Assembly (NCBI GenBank): GCA_031380885.1
Contig: JANMXL010000064.1
Span: forward strand, 6,155 to 70,154
Length of the DNA: 64,000 nucleotides
Reading direction: 5' to 3'
Source: PBB1 sp031380885
Lineage (GTDB): Bacteria > Pseudomonadota > Gammaproteobacteria > Burkholderiales > Burkholderiaceae_C
Shown in pieces: positions 27,319-35,782 of this stretch (the first letter of the stretch is position 1; each line of letters begins with the position of its first letter). The notes below the pieces were generated by a model that saw nothing but the letters and a program-made list of their open reading frames with translations, did not search any database and was not told where the DNA came from. Both the position numbers and the translations under genes were made by a program.

Positions 27319-28857
27319 TCAGCGCGCTGGCTCTGGTGCGGTGGGCACGGGGTCGGCGCTGTGGGGCGCTGGTGAGCCCTTGCGGGTCGGGCGGCCGCCC
27401 AGCAGGCCTTCGTGATCGGGCAGCATGCTGCCGACGACGATGCCTCTGTCATCGATGACGAATTCGCGCAACTCGTCGGAGTGCGCGCTGGCACGCACCT
27501 TGACCACCGCCATCACGCGGCGCAGGCGGCTCGCGACCTCGATGTAGCGCTGCACGATGATCGCGTCGGTCATGAACGCCGTGCCATACGGGCTGAAGCG
27601 CAGGTCGGTGTAGCGGTCTTCCAGCTCCGAGGTCATCAGCACCGTGACGCCGACATCCGTCATGGCCTTGACCAGACGCGACAGCGATTCACGGAAGTCT
27701 TCGCGGAAGGTCGGCGCCACCGACAGCTCGAAGCCCGACAGCGAGTCGATGACGACACGGGTGGCGCCGCGGCGGTGGATCTCTTCGAGCAGCAGCACGA
27801 TGATCTCGTCGATCGACAGATCAGGCGCGCGGCTGTCGACCACGCCAACCAGACCGGCCTCGACCAGATCGGCAACCACCCGATTGCGCGAGCGATTCGG
27901 GTGCTGCTCGAACACCGCGATCACGCCAGCCTCGCCGAGGCGTGCGCCTTCGGCCAGGAAGGCGGCTGCCAGGATGCTCTTGCCCGACCCCGATGGCCCG
28001 GCCACCAGCAGTGAGTAGCCGCGCGGCAAGCCGCCGCCCAGCATGTCGTCGAGCGCGGGCACGCCGGTCAGTGCTCGCTGTGGCGTGAAGTGCGCCGACC
28101 CGTTGGCGACGCCATTCGCTGTCATGGTGGCGCCAGCAATTGACCGCGCGGCGGGTGGCGCGAAGATGCGCACGCCGCCGCTGTCGATGCGAAAGGTGTG
28201 CAGGCCCGGCAGAGTGGGCTGGCCGCGCATTTTCATGATTTCCATCTTGCGAACGACCGAGTTGCGCAGCGCGCTTTGGCGCAGCCAGATCAGCCCGTCG
28301 GCGACGGTGAACACCGGGTTCGCGTCGGTCTCGACGAAGTACTCGCCGAGCAGGAAGGTGGTGGCCTGCCAGCTCGTCATCAGCATGCCGAGCTGTTGCA
28401 CGAACTGCTGCAGGTTGTTGTGCGGGCTCGGCACCTGGCTGGCCGATTCGCTGGCCAGGATCACCGAGCGGAACGAGTCGACGAACACCAGCGCCGGGCT
28501 ATGGGTGGTGACTTCCTCCACGATGCGGCGCAGCACGCGGTCGAGGTCGCCGACCATCGCTTCCTCGGACAGGTTGATGAAGCGGATCGAGGTGTTGACC
28601 ACTTCGTTGTCGAAAAAGCCGAATTGCTGTTGGTAACGCAGCATCTTCAGCGGCGGCTCGCCGAGCACGGTGAAGTACAGCGCCGGGCGCTCGGGCGTGG
28701 CCAGCGCGAACATGATCTGGTGCGCCAGCGTGGTCTTGCCGCAGCCGGGTTGGCCCGCGATCAGGTTGAACGAGAACTCGGGCAGCCCTCCGCCCAACAC
28801 TTCGTCCAACCCCGGCACGCCGGTGGCCAGGCGGTTGATGGTCACTTTGGCACTCAT
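27319..28857 (-). CDS. KaiC-like double-domain ATPase
   Basis: A 512-residue protein with two tandem RecA-like KaiC domains. Walker A motifs are GQPGCGKT (35-42) and GPSGSGKS (287-294); Walker B-type strands are LVFVDS and RVVIDS. The glutamates expected after the third strand appear as LGE67 in domain I and FE317Q in domain II. In domain II the residues aligned with the clock phosphosites Ser431/Thr432 are Ala427/Phe428. Cyanobacterial KaiC runs the circadian clock; here no kaiA or kaiB is adjacent. The start at 28857 overlaps the stop of the small upstream gene. Confidence 0.92.
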   Translation of the reverse strand: MSAKVTINRLATGVPGLDEVLGGGLPEFSFNLIAGQPGCGKTTLAHQIMFALATPERPALYFTVLGEPPLKMLRYQQQFGFFDNEVVNTSIRFINLSEEAMVGDLDRVLRRIVEEVTTHSPALVFVDSFRSVILASESASQVPSPHNNLQQFVQQLGMLMTSWQATTFLLGEYFVETDANPVFTVADGLIWLRQSALRNSVVRKMEIMKMRGQPTLPGLHTFRIDSGGVRIFAPPAARSIAGATMTANGVANGSAHFTPQRALTGVPALDDMLGGGLPRGYSLLVAGPSGSGKSILAAAFLAEGARLGEAGVIAVFEQHPNRSRNRVVADLVEAGLVGVVDSRAPDLSIDEIIVLLLEEIHRRGATRVVIDSLSGFELSVAPTFREDFRESLSRLVKAMTDVGVTVLMTSELEDRYTDLRFSPYGTAFMTDAIIVQRYIEVASRLRRVMAVVKVRASAHSDELREFVIDDRGIVVGSMLPDHEGLLGGRPTRKGSPAPHSADPVPTAPEPAR

Positions 28858-29288
28858 GTCGTCAAGTCCTTTGCGGTGGGGCCGCTCGAAGCAGCGGCCC
28901 ACACGGAACGCAGCAATCGTTCAGTAAGAGATGGTCCGACCATGCTGACCAGCAGGTCGTGGAAAGTTTCGAAAAGCAGGGCCGCGCCGGCTGTGGCCTC
29001 CAAATGCGATTGCTGCTTGAACACCGAATTCAGGTCGGACAGATTGACCGATGCCAGCGCGTGGTCATGCACCTCCATCAGCCACGGATGGCCCTGCGCC
29101 GCCACATACACACTGCGCTTGTAGAGGGCCGCGAAACCGCGCGGGCCAACGATGGGTGTCAAGGCCGCATCGATCTCCTGCCATGCCACAACGACAGCAT
29201 CAGCGAGCCGGCCGGCATCTGCATAGGCGCTCACGCGGTGTGCTAAAGGGGGGGCGAGCGAGCCACTCGCAGGGCTTTCCATAGACAT
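28854..29288 (-). CDS. Unrecognised small protein upstream of kaiC-like gene
   Basis: A 144-residue soluble protein, first gene of the kaiC-like operon; its stop overlaps the next ATG by four bases. Hydrophobic-helical blocks (LADAVVVAWQEIDAALTPIV, GFAALYKRSVYVAAQGHPWL, AALLFETFHDLLVSMVGPSL) suggest an all-helical fold, quite unlike the thioredoxin-like KaiB. It starts MSMESP at 29288, preceded by GAGGAACG. I do not recognise the family. The tight coupling implies a partner or regulator of the KaiC-like ATPase. Confidence 0.75.
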   Translation of the reverse strand: MSMESPASGSLAPPLAHRVSAYADAGRLADAVVVAWQEIDAALTPIVGPRGFAALYKRSVYVAAQGHPWLMEVHDHALASVNLSDLNSVFKQQSHLEATAGAALLFETFHDLLVSMVGPSLTERLLRSVWAAASSGPTAKDLTT

Positions 29289-29680
29289 GTCCAGTGAACG
29301 TTCCTCATGGAGAGAGTGATGGTATGCCCCGTTTGTGGCAATCGCGTTCCACAACTCGATCAGGCGGCCGCTGACGCCGGGCGGCCGCTTCATCGAGGCT
29401 GTCGCTCAAGGCCGTGCTGGCGTGACATGGGAGTGGCTTGGTAGAGAGGGTGCATTGCGCAATCTTGGCAAGCGGTGTGCCCAATGGACACCGCGGTGTC
29501 CTGACCGGCAAGGCGTGAACGCGCCTGATCGGCAAAATTTACCGTAATGCAGGCCGCATCGGTAAGGCGACCCGAGTGGCCCGGCGAGCGGGCCTGTCGC
29601 TTGCCCGGGCAGTTGCGCCTGGCGCGGCACGGCACGGGGGTTGCGAACGCTCGGTGCAGACCCCTTGAGGAGCGGCCGCT
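29289..29680. other. Divergent 392-bp spacer, no gene seen
   Basis: This spacer separates the kaiC-like operon (leftward) from rpoN (rightward) and must hold both promoters. No open frame with convincing protein character was found. A minus-strand TGGAACG-CGA-TTGC resembles a sigma-54 site but its spacing is one base short. Confidence 0.6.
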
Positions 29681-31144
29681 GTGGTGACCCTGAATTTTCA
29701 AACCGATACCCGTCAAGTGCAAGCCCTGTCGCCGCGTTTCCAGCATGCGGTGCGGCTGCTGCAGCTGTCGTCGATGGACTTTGCTGCCACGGTGCGCGAC
29801 GTGCTGGGCCAGAACCCGTTTCTGGAGATCGAGGACGGCGTGGCGGAGGGCGAGGGCGCCGACGTCGATGCGTTGGACGGTGACAGTGCTGAGGCCTTGG
29901 CTTCAGCTGCGATGCCGTTCGACGACCACGCGATGTCGTCGGACGCGGAGGGCCTTGCCGACGACCGCGGCGACGATCGCGACCTGTGGCTGGTCGAAGG
30001 CTCGTCGTCGCAGCGGCAGGCGGGCGATGGCGACGTGTCGGCGCTGGACCTGATGGCGGTTGATCTTCCGCTGAATGCGCACCTGAATGCCCAGCTCGAT
30101 CTGCAACCGTTGGCGACCCGCGAGCTGTGGATGGCGCGCGCCATCGTCGAATCGCTCGACGACGACGGCTACCTGCGCACCCCGCTGGCCGAGCTGTGCG
30201 AACTGGTACCGCTGAATCCACCGGTGGACGCCGCCGAGATGCAAACGGCCTTGCAGCGCGTGCAGGCGTTGGACCCGGCGGGCGTGGGCGCTCGCAGCGT
30301 GGCCGAATGCCTCACGCTGCAGCTGCCGGCGATCGAATGCCCGCTGCTGCGCGGGCTGGCTGAGCGCATCGTGACCGAGCACCTGACGCTGCTGGCGGCG
30401 CGCGATGTGAACGCGCTGGCGCGTGCGCTCGGCGAACCGGCGTTGCGGGTGCAGCAGGCGTGCGATCGCATCCGCCGCTTCGATCCGCGGCCTGGCTGGC
30501 GTTTCAGCTCGATTCGCACCGCCTATGTGGTGCCCGATGTGGTGGTGAAAAAGGTGCGCGGCGAATGGCGGGTGCAGCTGAACCCGGCGGTGATCCCGCG
30601 GGTGCGCCTGAACCAGGTTTATGCCGCGCTGTTCAAGCGCCACCGCAGCACCGCCAACGCCGACATGGCCGGCCACCTGCAGGAAGCGCGCTGGACGGTG
30701 AAGAACGTCGAGCAACGCTTCTCGACCATCCTCGACGTGGCCGAAGCGATCGTCAAGCGGCAGCGTCACTTCCTGGAATTCGGGCCGATGGCGATGAAGC
30801 CGCTGGGCCTGAAGGAGATCGCCGATGAACTCGGCATCCACGAGTCCACCGTTTCGCGGGTCACCAACAACAAATTTATCGCCACCCCCAGCGGTGTGTT
30901 CGAACTGAAGCATTTTTTCTCGCGGGTGATGGTCACGGCCAACGGCAGCGCCTGTTCGGGCACGGCCATCCGCGGGTTGCTGAAAGACTTGATCGCCGCC
31001 GAGGCACCCGATGCGCCGCTGTCCGATGCCGAAATCACCCGGCAGCTGGCCCAGCAGGGGCTGGTGGTGGCGCGGCGCACCGTCACCAAATACCGTCAGC
31101 TGCTGCGCATCGACGCGGTGGGACGGCGCCGCCGCCAGGCCTGA
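29681..31144 (+). CDS. rpoN: RNA polymerase sigma-54 factor
   Basis: A 487-residue sigma-54. Region I opens with LNFQTDTRQVQALSPRFQ and the helical core-activator region, then an acidic region II (about 50-105, many Asp/Glu), a core-binding domain, the HTH (IADELGIHESTVSRVTNNK) and the C-terminal RpoN box ARRTVTKYRQLLRI. The start is GTG at 29681 with GAGGAG eight bases before. The usual neighbours (lptB upstream, hpf and PTS genes downstream) are absent, so this is probably a second, specialised copy. Confidence 0.94.
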   Translation: MVTLNFQTDTRQVQALSPRFQHAVRLLQLSSMDFAATVRDVLGQNPFLEIEDGVAEGEGADVDALDGDSAEALASAAMPFDDHAMSSDAEGLADDRGDDRDLWLVEGSSSQRQAGDGDVSALDLMAVDLPLNAHLNAQLDLQPLATRELWMARAIVESLDDDGYLRTPLAELCELVPLNPPVDAAEMQTALQRVQALDPAGVGARSVAECLTLQLPAIECPLLRGLAERIVTEHLTLLAARDVNALARALGEPALRVQQACDRIRRFDPRPGWRFSSIRTAYVVPDVVVKKVRGEWRVQLNPAVIPRVRLNQVYAALFKRHRSTANADMAGHLQEARWTVKNVEQRFSTILDVAEAIVKRQRHFLEFGPMAMKPLGLKEIADELGIHESTVSRVTNNKFIATPSGVFELKHFFSRVMVTANGSACSGTAIRGLLKDLIAAEAPDAPLSDAEITRQLAQQGLVVARRTVTKYRQLLRIDAVGRRRRQA

Positions 31145-31262
31145 CCTTGTGGCAGAAACCGCTTGCGGCACGTCGCTTGCCATTAGTTACATCACCGGCG
31201 GCACCGTTTCGCTGTTGCAGCGCCGGACGGCTGTGCGCCGTGTGAACCTTGGAGCCACGTTT

Positions 31263-31853
31263 ATGAATATCGACATGAATCTGATCAAGCGCTGGCCGCG
31301 GCCGGTCTCGCTCGACATCGCGATCCACTACGAACGCAGCGTGCCGGATCGGCGCGCCTATCGCCTGGCGCCATGTGACGGCACGTCGCAAGTTCGGGTG
31401 CAGCTCCCGCAGCACGGCGCCATGCCGCTCGAAGTGCAGAGCATGGATTGGTCTCAGCTGCCGGGCAATACGCTGTATCTGCGCAGCCTCAGTGTGCTCG
31501 CCGTGCACCTGTTCGGCGCGGTGGCGATGCCGCCGCGTGTGTGCGGCGCACCGCTGTGGCAGCACATCAATGTTGGCATCTCGACCGATGACCACAGCGC
31601 ACACCCGCTGTATTTCGAGCTGGACGCCATCGACGACAGGCGCGCGGTGCTGCGTTACCGCTTTCAGCATCATCAGCCGCTGGTTCGCCGCGCGCTGGCT
31701 CTCGACCGGCTCGACGCCGACCCGTTACGTGCGCTGTTGCGTGTGGGAGCGACGCGCGTGCGCCCTGGTCTGACGCGAAACGCGGAGCCGATGCGCTCCG
31801 CGCCGCCGCCACGACACGTTCACGCGGCGGCCGACATGGCGCTGCGCGCGTGA
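31263..31853 (+). CDS. Hypothetical protein downstream of rpoN
   Basis: A 196-residue protein with no signal peptide or membrane helix. Mixed sequence rich in Arg, His, Leu and Ala (HYERSVPDRRAYRLAP, LYLRSLSVLAVHLFGAV, RYRFQHHQPLVRRALALDRL). The ATG at 31263 follows GGAG at a good distance. It lies 118 bases after rpoN and may be transcribed with it. No family recognised. Confidence 0.6.
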   Translation: MNIDMNLIKRWPRPVSLDIAIHYERSVPDRRAYRLAPCDGTSQVRVQLPQHGAMPLEVQSMDWSQLPGNTLYLRSLSVLAVHLFGAVAMPPRVCGAPLWQHINVGISTDDHSAHPLYFELDAIDDRRAVLRYRFQHHQPLVRRALALDRLDADPLRALLRVGATRVRPGLTRNAEPMRSAPPPRHVHAAADMALRA

Positions 31854-31878
31854 GTGCAGCCACTGTGATCACGCGGCC

Positions 31879-32580
31879 ATGATTGCGGTCATCGTTCCGG
31901 TGCATAACGAGGAGGCGTACCTCGCCGCCTGCCTGCGTTCGGTACGCGAGGCCTCGCGGCGCCGGCGCCTGGACGGCGAGCCCGTGCTGCGGGTGGTGGT
32001 GCTCGACAACTGCAACGACGGCAGTGCGGACATCGCCCGCGTCTGCGGCGCCCACACGCTGCGCTTGCAGGCCTGCAACGTGGGCGCGGCACGGGCACTT
32101 GGTGCACAGTGGGCCATCGATCGAGGCGCACGCTGGTTGGCCTTCACCGATGCCGATTCAGTGGTTGCGCCCGAATGGTTGTCGTCACAATTGGCGCTGC
32201 GCAGCGATGCGGTGTGTGGCACGGTCGCGGTCAGCAACTGGGGCGATTACGGTGAGCGCATGCGCCGCCATTACGACGCCACCTACACCGATGCCGACGG
32301 CCACCATCACATCCACGGCGCGAATCTGGGCGTTAGCACGGCGGCGTACTGCCGCGCCGGGGGCTTTCAGCCGTTGACCAGCAGCGAAGACGTGGCGCTG
32401 GTGCGTGCGCTGCAAGCCAGCGGCGCTGCGATCGCCTGGTCAGCCGCGCCCCGCGTGACGACGAGTGCGCGGCAGCTCTACAAAGCGCCACTGGGCTTCG
32501 GAGCCACCCTGCAGCGCATCGATGCCGAGAGCCGGTACCGTGCCGAGGGCCGTGAAATAGGCGCTGCCACTGCGTCATGA
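31879..32580 (+). CDS. Glycosyltransferase family 2
   Basis: A 233-residue GT-A glycosyltransferase. VIVPVHNEEAYLAACLRSV is the nucleotide-sugar binding start; LDNCNDGSADIA, the metal-binding FTDADSVV (DxD-type) and SSEDVALVRALQ (catalytic ED) follow. No membrane segment. Its stop overlaps the next ATG (ATGA), making it the first gene of a four-gene operon with an acyl-CoA dehydrogenase-like protein, a PIG-L deacetylase and a methyltransferase. It probably glycosylates a small acceptor that the others modify. Confidence 0.88.
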   Translation: MIAVIVPVHNEEAYLAACLRSVREASRRRRLDGEPVLRVVVLDNCNDGSADIARVCGAHTLRLQACNVGAARALGAQWAIDRGARWLAFTDADSVVAPEWLSSQLALRSDAVCGTVAVSNWGDYGERMRRHYDATYTDADGHHHIHGANLGVSTAAYCRAGGFQPLTSSEDVALVRALQASGAAIAWSAAPRVTTSARQLYKAPLGFGATLQRIDAESRYRAEGREIGAATAS

Positions 32581-33659
32581 GCACCGCCAGTGCTGCCGTC
32601 AGGATGGTGTCGCCAACGCTGCTGATCCGCCTGCGCCGCGCGCTGGCCGATCAGGACCCGCAGGCTGAAGCTTGCGATCGGCTGAACGCACTGGTGGCTG
32701 CTGGCTTCGGCGATTTGCCACAGCCTGGTGGCGGCCAGACGCTGCTGCGCTGGCAGGCGCTGGCGGCGGTCTCCGAACACGATCTGTCGCTGGGCAAACT
32801 GTATGAAGGCCACACCGATGCGCTTGCGGTGATGCGCGAGTTGGCGCTGGACCGCGACATCGCTGCCGACAGCACCTGGGGGATGTGGGCGGCCGAGGGA
32901 TCTGGCGCGCGCGCCACGGTGAAGTCCCGGCCCGACGGCCGAGTGTCGCTGCACGGCGCCAAGACGTGGTGCTCGGGGGCGGCGCGCTTGAGCCATGGGC
33001 TGCTGACCGCCTGGCCCACGAATGATGTCGGGCCACAGCTGGTGCGCGTGGTCATGAATCAAGACGGGGTGACGGTTGATGGCAGCACTTGGCGTGCTGT
33101 TGGCATGGCAGGCAGCGCCAGCGTGGATGTGTCGTTTTCAGGCGCGGTGGGTGATGCGGTCGGCGCACCCGGCGACTATCTGTCCCGGCCCGGCTTCTGG
33201 CAGGGCGGCGCGGGCATCGCGGCGTGCTGGTACGGCGGGGCGCGCGCGCTCGGCGTGGCGCTGCGCCACTCGGTCGCGCGCACGACCGACGCCACCCGCA
33301 GCCTGTTCGGCCCCTTGGCGGTCGGCCGTGTCGATGTGGCGCTGCACAGCACCGCGGCGCTGCTGCGCGATGCGGCGCAATGGATAGACGCCCATCCGCT
33401 GGCCGATGCCAGTGAGGTGGCGCTGCGCACCCGGCTCGCGGCCGAGTTGTGCGCCAAGGTGTTGCTGGACGAGGCAGGTCGTGCCCTGGGCGCCGCGGCC
33501 TACTGTCGCGACCGGCACTTTGCACGCATGGCCGCTGATTTGCCGGTGTTCGTGCGGCAAAGCCATGCCGAGCGGGACTTCGCCGCACTGGGCGAGCGGG
33601 TGGCGGCACCGCTGCCAGCCTCCCGCCATGGCACCGACGACAGCCCATGGGCGCTCTGA
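32577..33659 (+). CDS. Acyl-CoA dehydrogenase-like protein
   Basis: A 360-residue protein with the general layout of acyl-CoA dehydrogenases: a helical N-terminal half, a central beta domain (TWGMWAAEGSGARA, SLHGAKTWCSGA), and a C-terminal helical bundle (FWQGGAGIAACWYGGARALG onward, then FVRQSHAERDFAALGERV). The usual YxGT-type C-terminal stretch with the catalytic Glu is not evident, so it may be a divergent or non-dehydrogenase flavoprotein. It overlaps the glycosyltransferase stop by four bases and the PIG-L start by 13. Confidence 0.78.
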   Translation: MSTASAAVRMVSPTLLIRLRRALADQDPQAEACDRLNALVAAGFGDLPQPGGGQTLLRWQALAAVSEHDLSLGKLYEGHTDALAVMRELALDRDIAADSTWGMWAAEGSGARATVKSRPDGRVSLHGAKTWCSGAARLSHGLLTAWPTNDVGPQLVRVVMNQDGVTVDGSTWRAVGMAGSASVDVSFSGAVGDAVGAPGDYLSRPGFWQGGAGIAACWYGGARALGVALRHSVARTTDATRSLFGPLAVGRVDVALHSTAALLRDAAQWIDAHPLADASEVALRTRLAAELCAKVLLDEAGRALGAAAYCRDRHFARMAADLPVFVRQSHAERDFAALGERVAAPLPASRHGTDDSPWAL

Positions 33660-34408
33660 CCGCTCGACGTGCCATCGAAGGCGTCGGCTGCACCGAATCG
33701 GTGTGGCGCGAGTGGCTGGATGCCCTGGACGTGCCGACGCTGGCGTGGAACGACTGGCTGCCCGCAACGGCACGGCTGGTGGTGGTTGCGCCGCACCCCG
33801 ACGACGAGGTGCTGGCCTGCGGCGCGCTGCTGGCGATGCATGCGGCGCGCGGTGGTGAGTGCTGCGTCGTGGCGGTCACTGACGGCGAAGGCAGCCACCC
33901 CGGATCGAAGCGGTGGACCCCCCAGCAGCTGACAGCTGTTCGCCGCGCCGAAAGAGCCGAAGGCCTGCTGCGGCTCGGCCTGGGTGGCGCGTCGCTGCAT
34001 GGCCTGGGGCTGCCTGACGGTGCGGTGCAGACACAGGCCGACGTGCTCCGATTGCGCCTGACCGACTTGTTGCGGCCTGCCGATGTGGTGGTCACCACCT
34101 GGCCGCTCGACGGCCACCCCGACCACGATGCCTGCGGTGCCGCCGCCGTGCAGACCTGCGCTGCCGTGGGGTGCCGCTTGCTCACTGCGCCGGTGTGGAT
34201 GTGGCATTGGGCCGCGCCCGGGGATGCGCGTGTGCCCTGGCATCGGCTGCGCGCGCTGCAAGTCGATTCGGCAGCGCTGCAGCGCAAGCAGGCGGCACTG
34301 GAGGCGCATGTGTCGCAGCGCACCGCGCGGGAAGGCGGGCAGGGCCCGGTGCTCGGCGCTGAAATCCTGGCCCGGGCGGCACGCGAGCGCGAATACTTTT
34401 TCGTTTGA
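33647..34408 (+). CDS. PIG-L family deacetylase
   Basis: A 253-residue zinc-dependent N-deacetylase of the LmbE/PIG-L fold. The metal and catalytic motif APHPDDEVLACGA has His50, Asp52 and Asp53, and GHPDHDACG (about 148-156) supplies the other His ligands. Members remove acetyl groups from N-acetylglucosamine-containing compounds (mycothiol, bacillithiol, GPI, antibiotics). Placed between a glycosyltransferase and a methyltransferase, it probably acts on a glycosylated intermediate. Confidence 0.9.
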   Translation: MGALTARRAIEGVGCTESVWREWLDALDVPTLAWNDWLPATARLVVVAPHPDDEVLACGALLAMHAARGGECCVVAVTDGEGSHPGSKRWTPQQLTAVRRAERAEGLLRLGLGGASLHGLGLPDGAVQTQADVLRLRLTDLLRPADVVVTTWPLDGHPDHDACGAAAVQTCAAVGCRLLTAPVWMWHWAAPGDARVPWHRLRALQVDSAALQRKQAALEAHVSQRTAREGGQGPVLGAEILARAAREREYFFV

Positions 34409-34423
34409 ACCGAGGCCGCCACG

Positions 34424-35023
34424 ATGTCGCACACACCTGCCTATTTCGACTCGATGTTCCATGCCGACAGCGATCCGTGGAAGTTCCGCACGCGCTGGTA
34501 CGAGGTGCGCAAACGCGCACTCACCCTGGCGTGCTTGCCGAAGTCTCACTACGACGCGGCCTACGAGCCGGGTTGCGCCAACGGCGAGCTGTCGGCCGCG
34601 TTGTCCGAGCGTTGCTCGCGCCTGCTCGTTTCCGATGGGTCGGCCCCGGCGGTGCAGTTGGCCCGACAACGCCTGGCGGGGCTTGCGCATGTTGAAGTGC
34701 GGCAGGCCTGGGTGCCGACGCAATGGCCAGACGAGCAGTTCGACCTGATCGTCATCAGCGAGCTGGCCTACTTTCTGACCGCCGGCGCACTGGACGCCAT
34801 GATCGGAAAAATCAAGGCGTCCCTGAGTTCGGGCGGCACCGTGTTGGCGTGCCATTGGCGACGGCGCAGCGACGACTGCGAATTCAGCGGTGACCGGCTG
34901 CACCGCCAGCTGGGCAGCGGGCTCGGTTTGCCGCACCTGAGCCGCTTGATCGAGCCCGATGTGCGCGTCGATGTGTGGAGCGCCGACCCGCGCTCGGTGG
35001 CGCAGCAGGAGGGTTTCGCGTGA
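34424..35023 (+). CDS. SAM-dependent methyltransferase (NodS-like)
   Basis: A 199-residue methyltransferase. FDSMFHADSDPWKFRTRWYE is the NodS-like N-terminus, YEPGCANGELSAAL the SAM-binding motif I, and QFDLIVISELAYFL motif IV. NodS N-methylates the deacetylated glucosamine of rhizobial Nod factors; the pairing with a PIG-L deacetylase here is chemically analogous. It starts 16 bases after the deacetylase stop and ends 10 bases before otsB on the opposite strand. Confidence 0.88.
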   Translation: MSHTPAYFDSMFHADSDPWKFRTRWYEVRKRALTLACLPKSHYDAAYEPGCANGELSAALSERCSRLLVSDGSAPAVQLARQRLAGLAHVEVRQAWVPTQWPDEQFDLIVISELAYFLTAGALDAMIGKIKASLSSGGTVLACHWRRRSDDCEFSGDRLHRQLGSGLGLPHLSRLIEPDVRVDVWSADPRSVAQQEGFA

Positions 35024-35032
35024 TGCGCCCGG

Positions 35033-35782
35033 CTACAGGCTCAGCAGCTGTGACAGCAACGCGTTGACCTGAGATTGCGCGCCGAGCCGAAAGCGCGCGC
35101 AGCTGCTTGTGCCCACCGGCGCGATGCGCACGCTGACGCAGCCCGCACCGGCGCGGGCGAACGCCGGCTCGTCGTTCACGTCATCGCCAACGATCAAGGC
35201 GTTCGGTGCGCCGCATTCGTGCATCAGCTGCACCAGCGCGTCACCCTTGTTCGGCGCATTTGACGGGGTGATGTTCAGCACACTGTGGCCGTGTGCCGCG
35301 GCGATGCCGGGCCCGTGCGCTGCGGTCAGGCTGTCGAGCCAGCGGCGCACCGAGGCGACGTCTGCCGATCGCCGGTAGTGCCATGCCAGTGATGCGCCCT
35401 TGTCTTCGACATCGACGCCGCGCTCATCGAACACCCGGGCCCACTGCCGCGCCTGCTCGCGACAGCCGGCGAGCGCGTGGTGCGGTGCCGGGAATGAGGT
35501 GCTGCCGGCCCGCTCGGCACCGTGATTGCCCACCAGGAAGCGCGGCTCGAAGCCGAGGCGAAGCCGGGCGTCGGCCACCGCCCGACCGGTGATCACTGCC
35601 ACCGGCCAGCGCCGCGCCAGCGCTTGCAGCCGTGCGGCGGTGATGCGCGAGACCGCCGCATCGCTCGGCCGCATGACGAGCGGTGCCAGTGTGCCGTCGA
35701 GGTCGAAGGCAAGCAACGCATGCCTGTGGCTGAGTCGCCGCAAGGCCCGCAGCCCTTGCGGTGAGAAGAGCGATGCGGTCAT
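35033..35782 (-). CDS. otsB: Trehalose-6-phosphate phosphatase
   Basis: A 249-residue HAD-fold phosphatase that converts trehalose-6-phosphate to trehalose. FDLDGTLAPL (27-35) has nucleophile Asp27 and Asp29; VITGR, VGNHGAE, NKGDAL and VGDDVNDEPAF are the other blocks. It starts inside the stop of otsA (ATGA overlap). Trehalose protects against osmotic and drying stress. Confidence 0.93.
   Translation of the reverse strand: MTASLFSPQGLRALRRLSHRHALLAFDLDGTLAPLVMRPSDAAVSRITAARLQALARRWPVAVITGRAVADARLRLGFEPRFLVGNHGAERAGSTSFPAPHHALAGCREQARQWARVFDERGVDVEDKGASLAWHYRRSADVASVRRWLDSLTAAHGPGIAAAHGHSVLNITPSNAPNKGDALVQLMHECGAPNALIVGDDVNDEPAFARAGAGCVSVRIAPVGTSSCARFRLGAQSQVNALLSQLLSL

Noticed and set aside
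29330..29370. Sigma-54 promoter candidate for the kaiC-like operon (minus strand)
   Set aside because: GTGGAACGCGATTGCC resembles the consensus, but GG and GC are nine instead of ten bases apart and the -24 element has a mismatch, so I do not call it.
29363..29679. Three GCGGCCGC octamers before rpoN
   Set aside because: The same octamer occurs at several other places in the window, so a cluster of three is not convincing as a functional repeat in this base composition.
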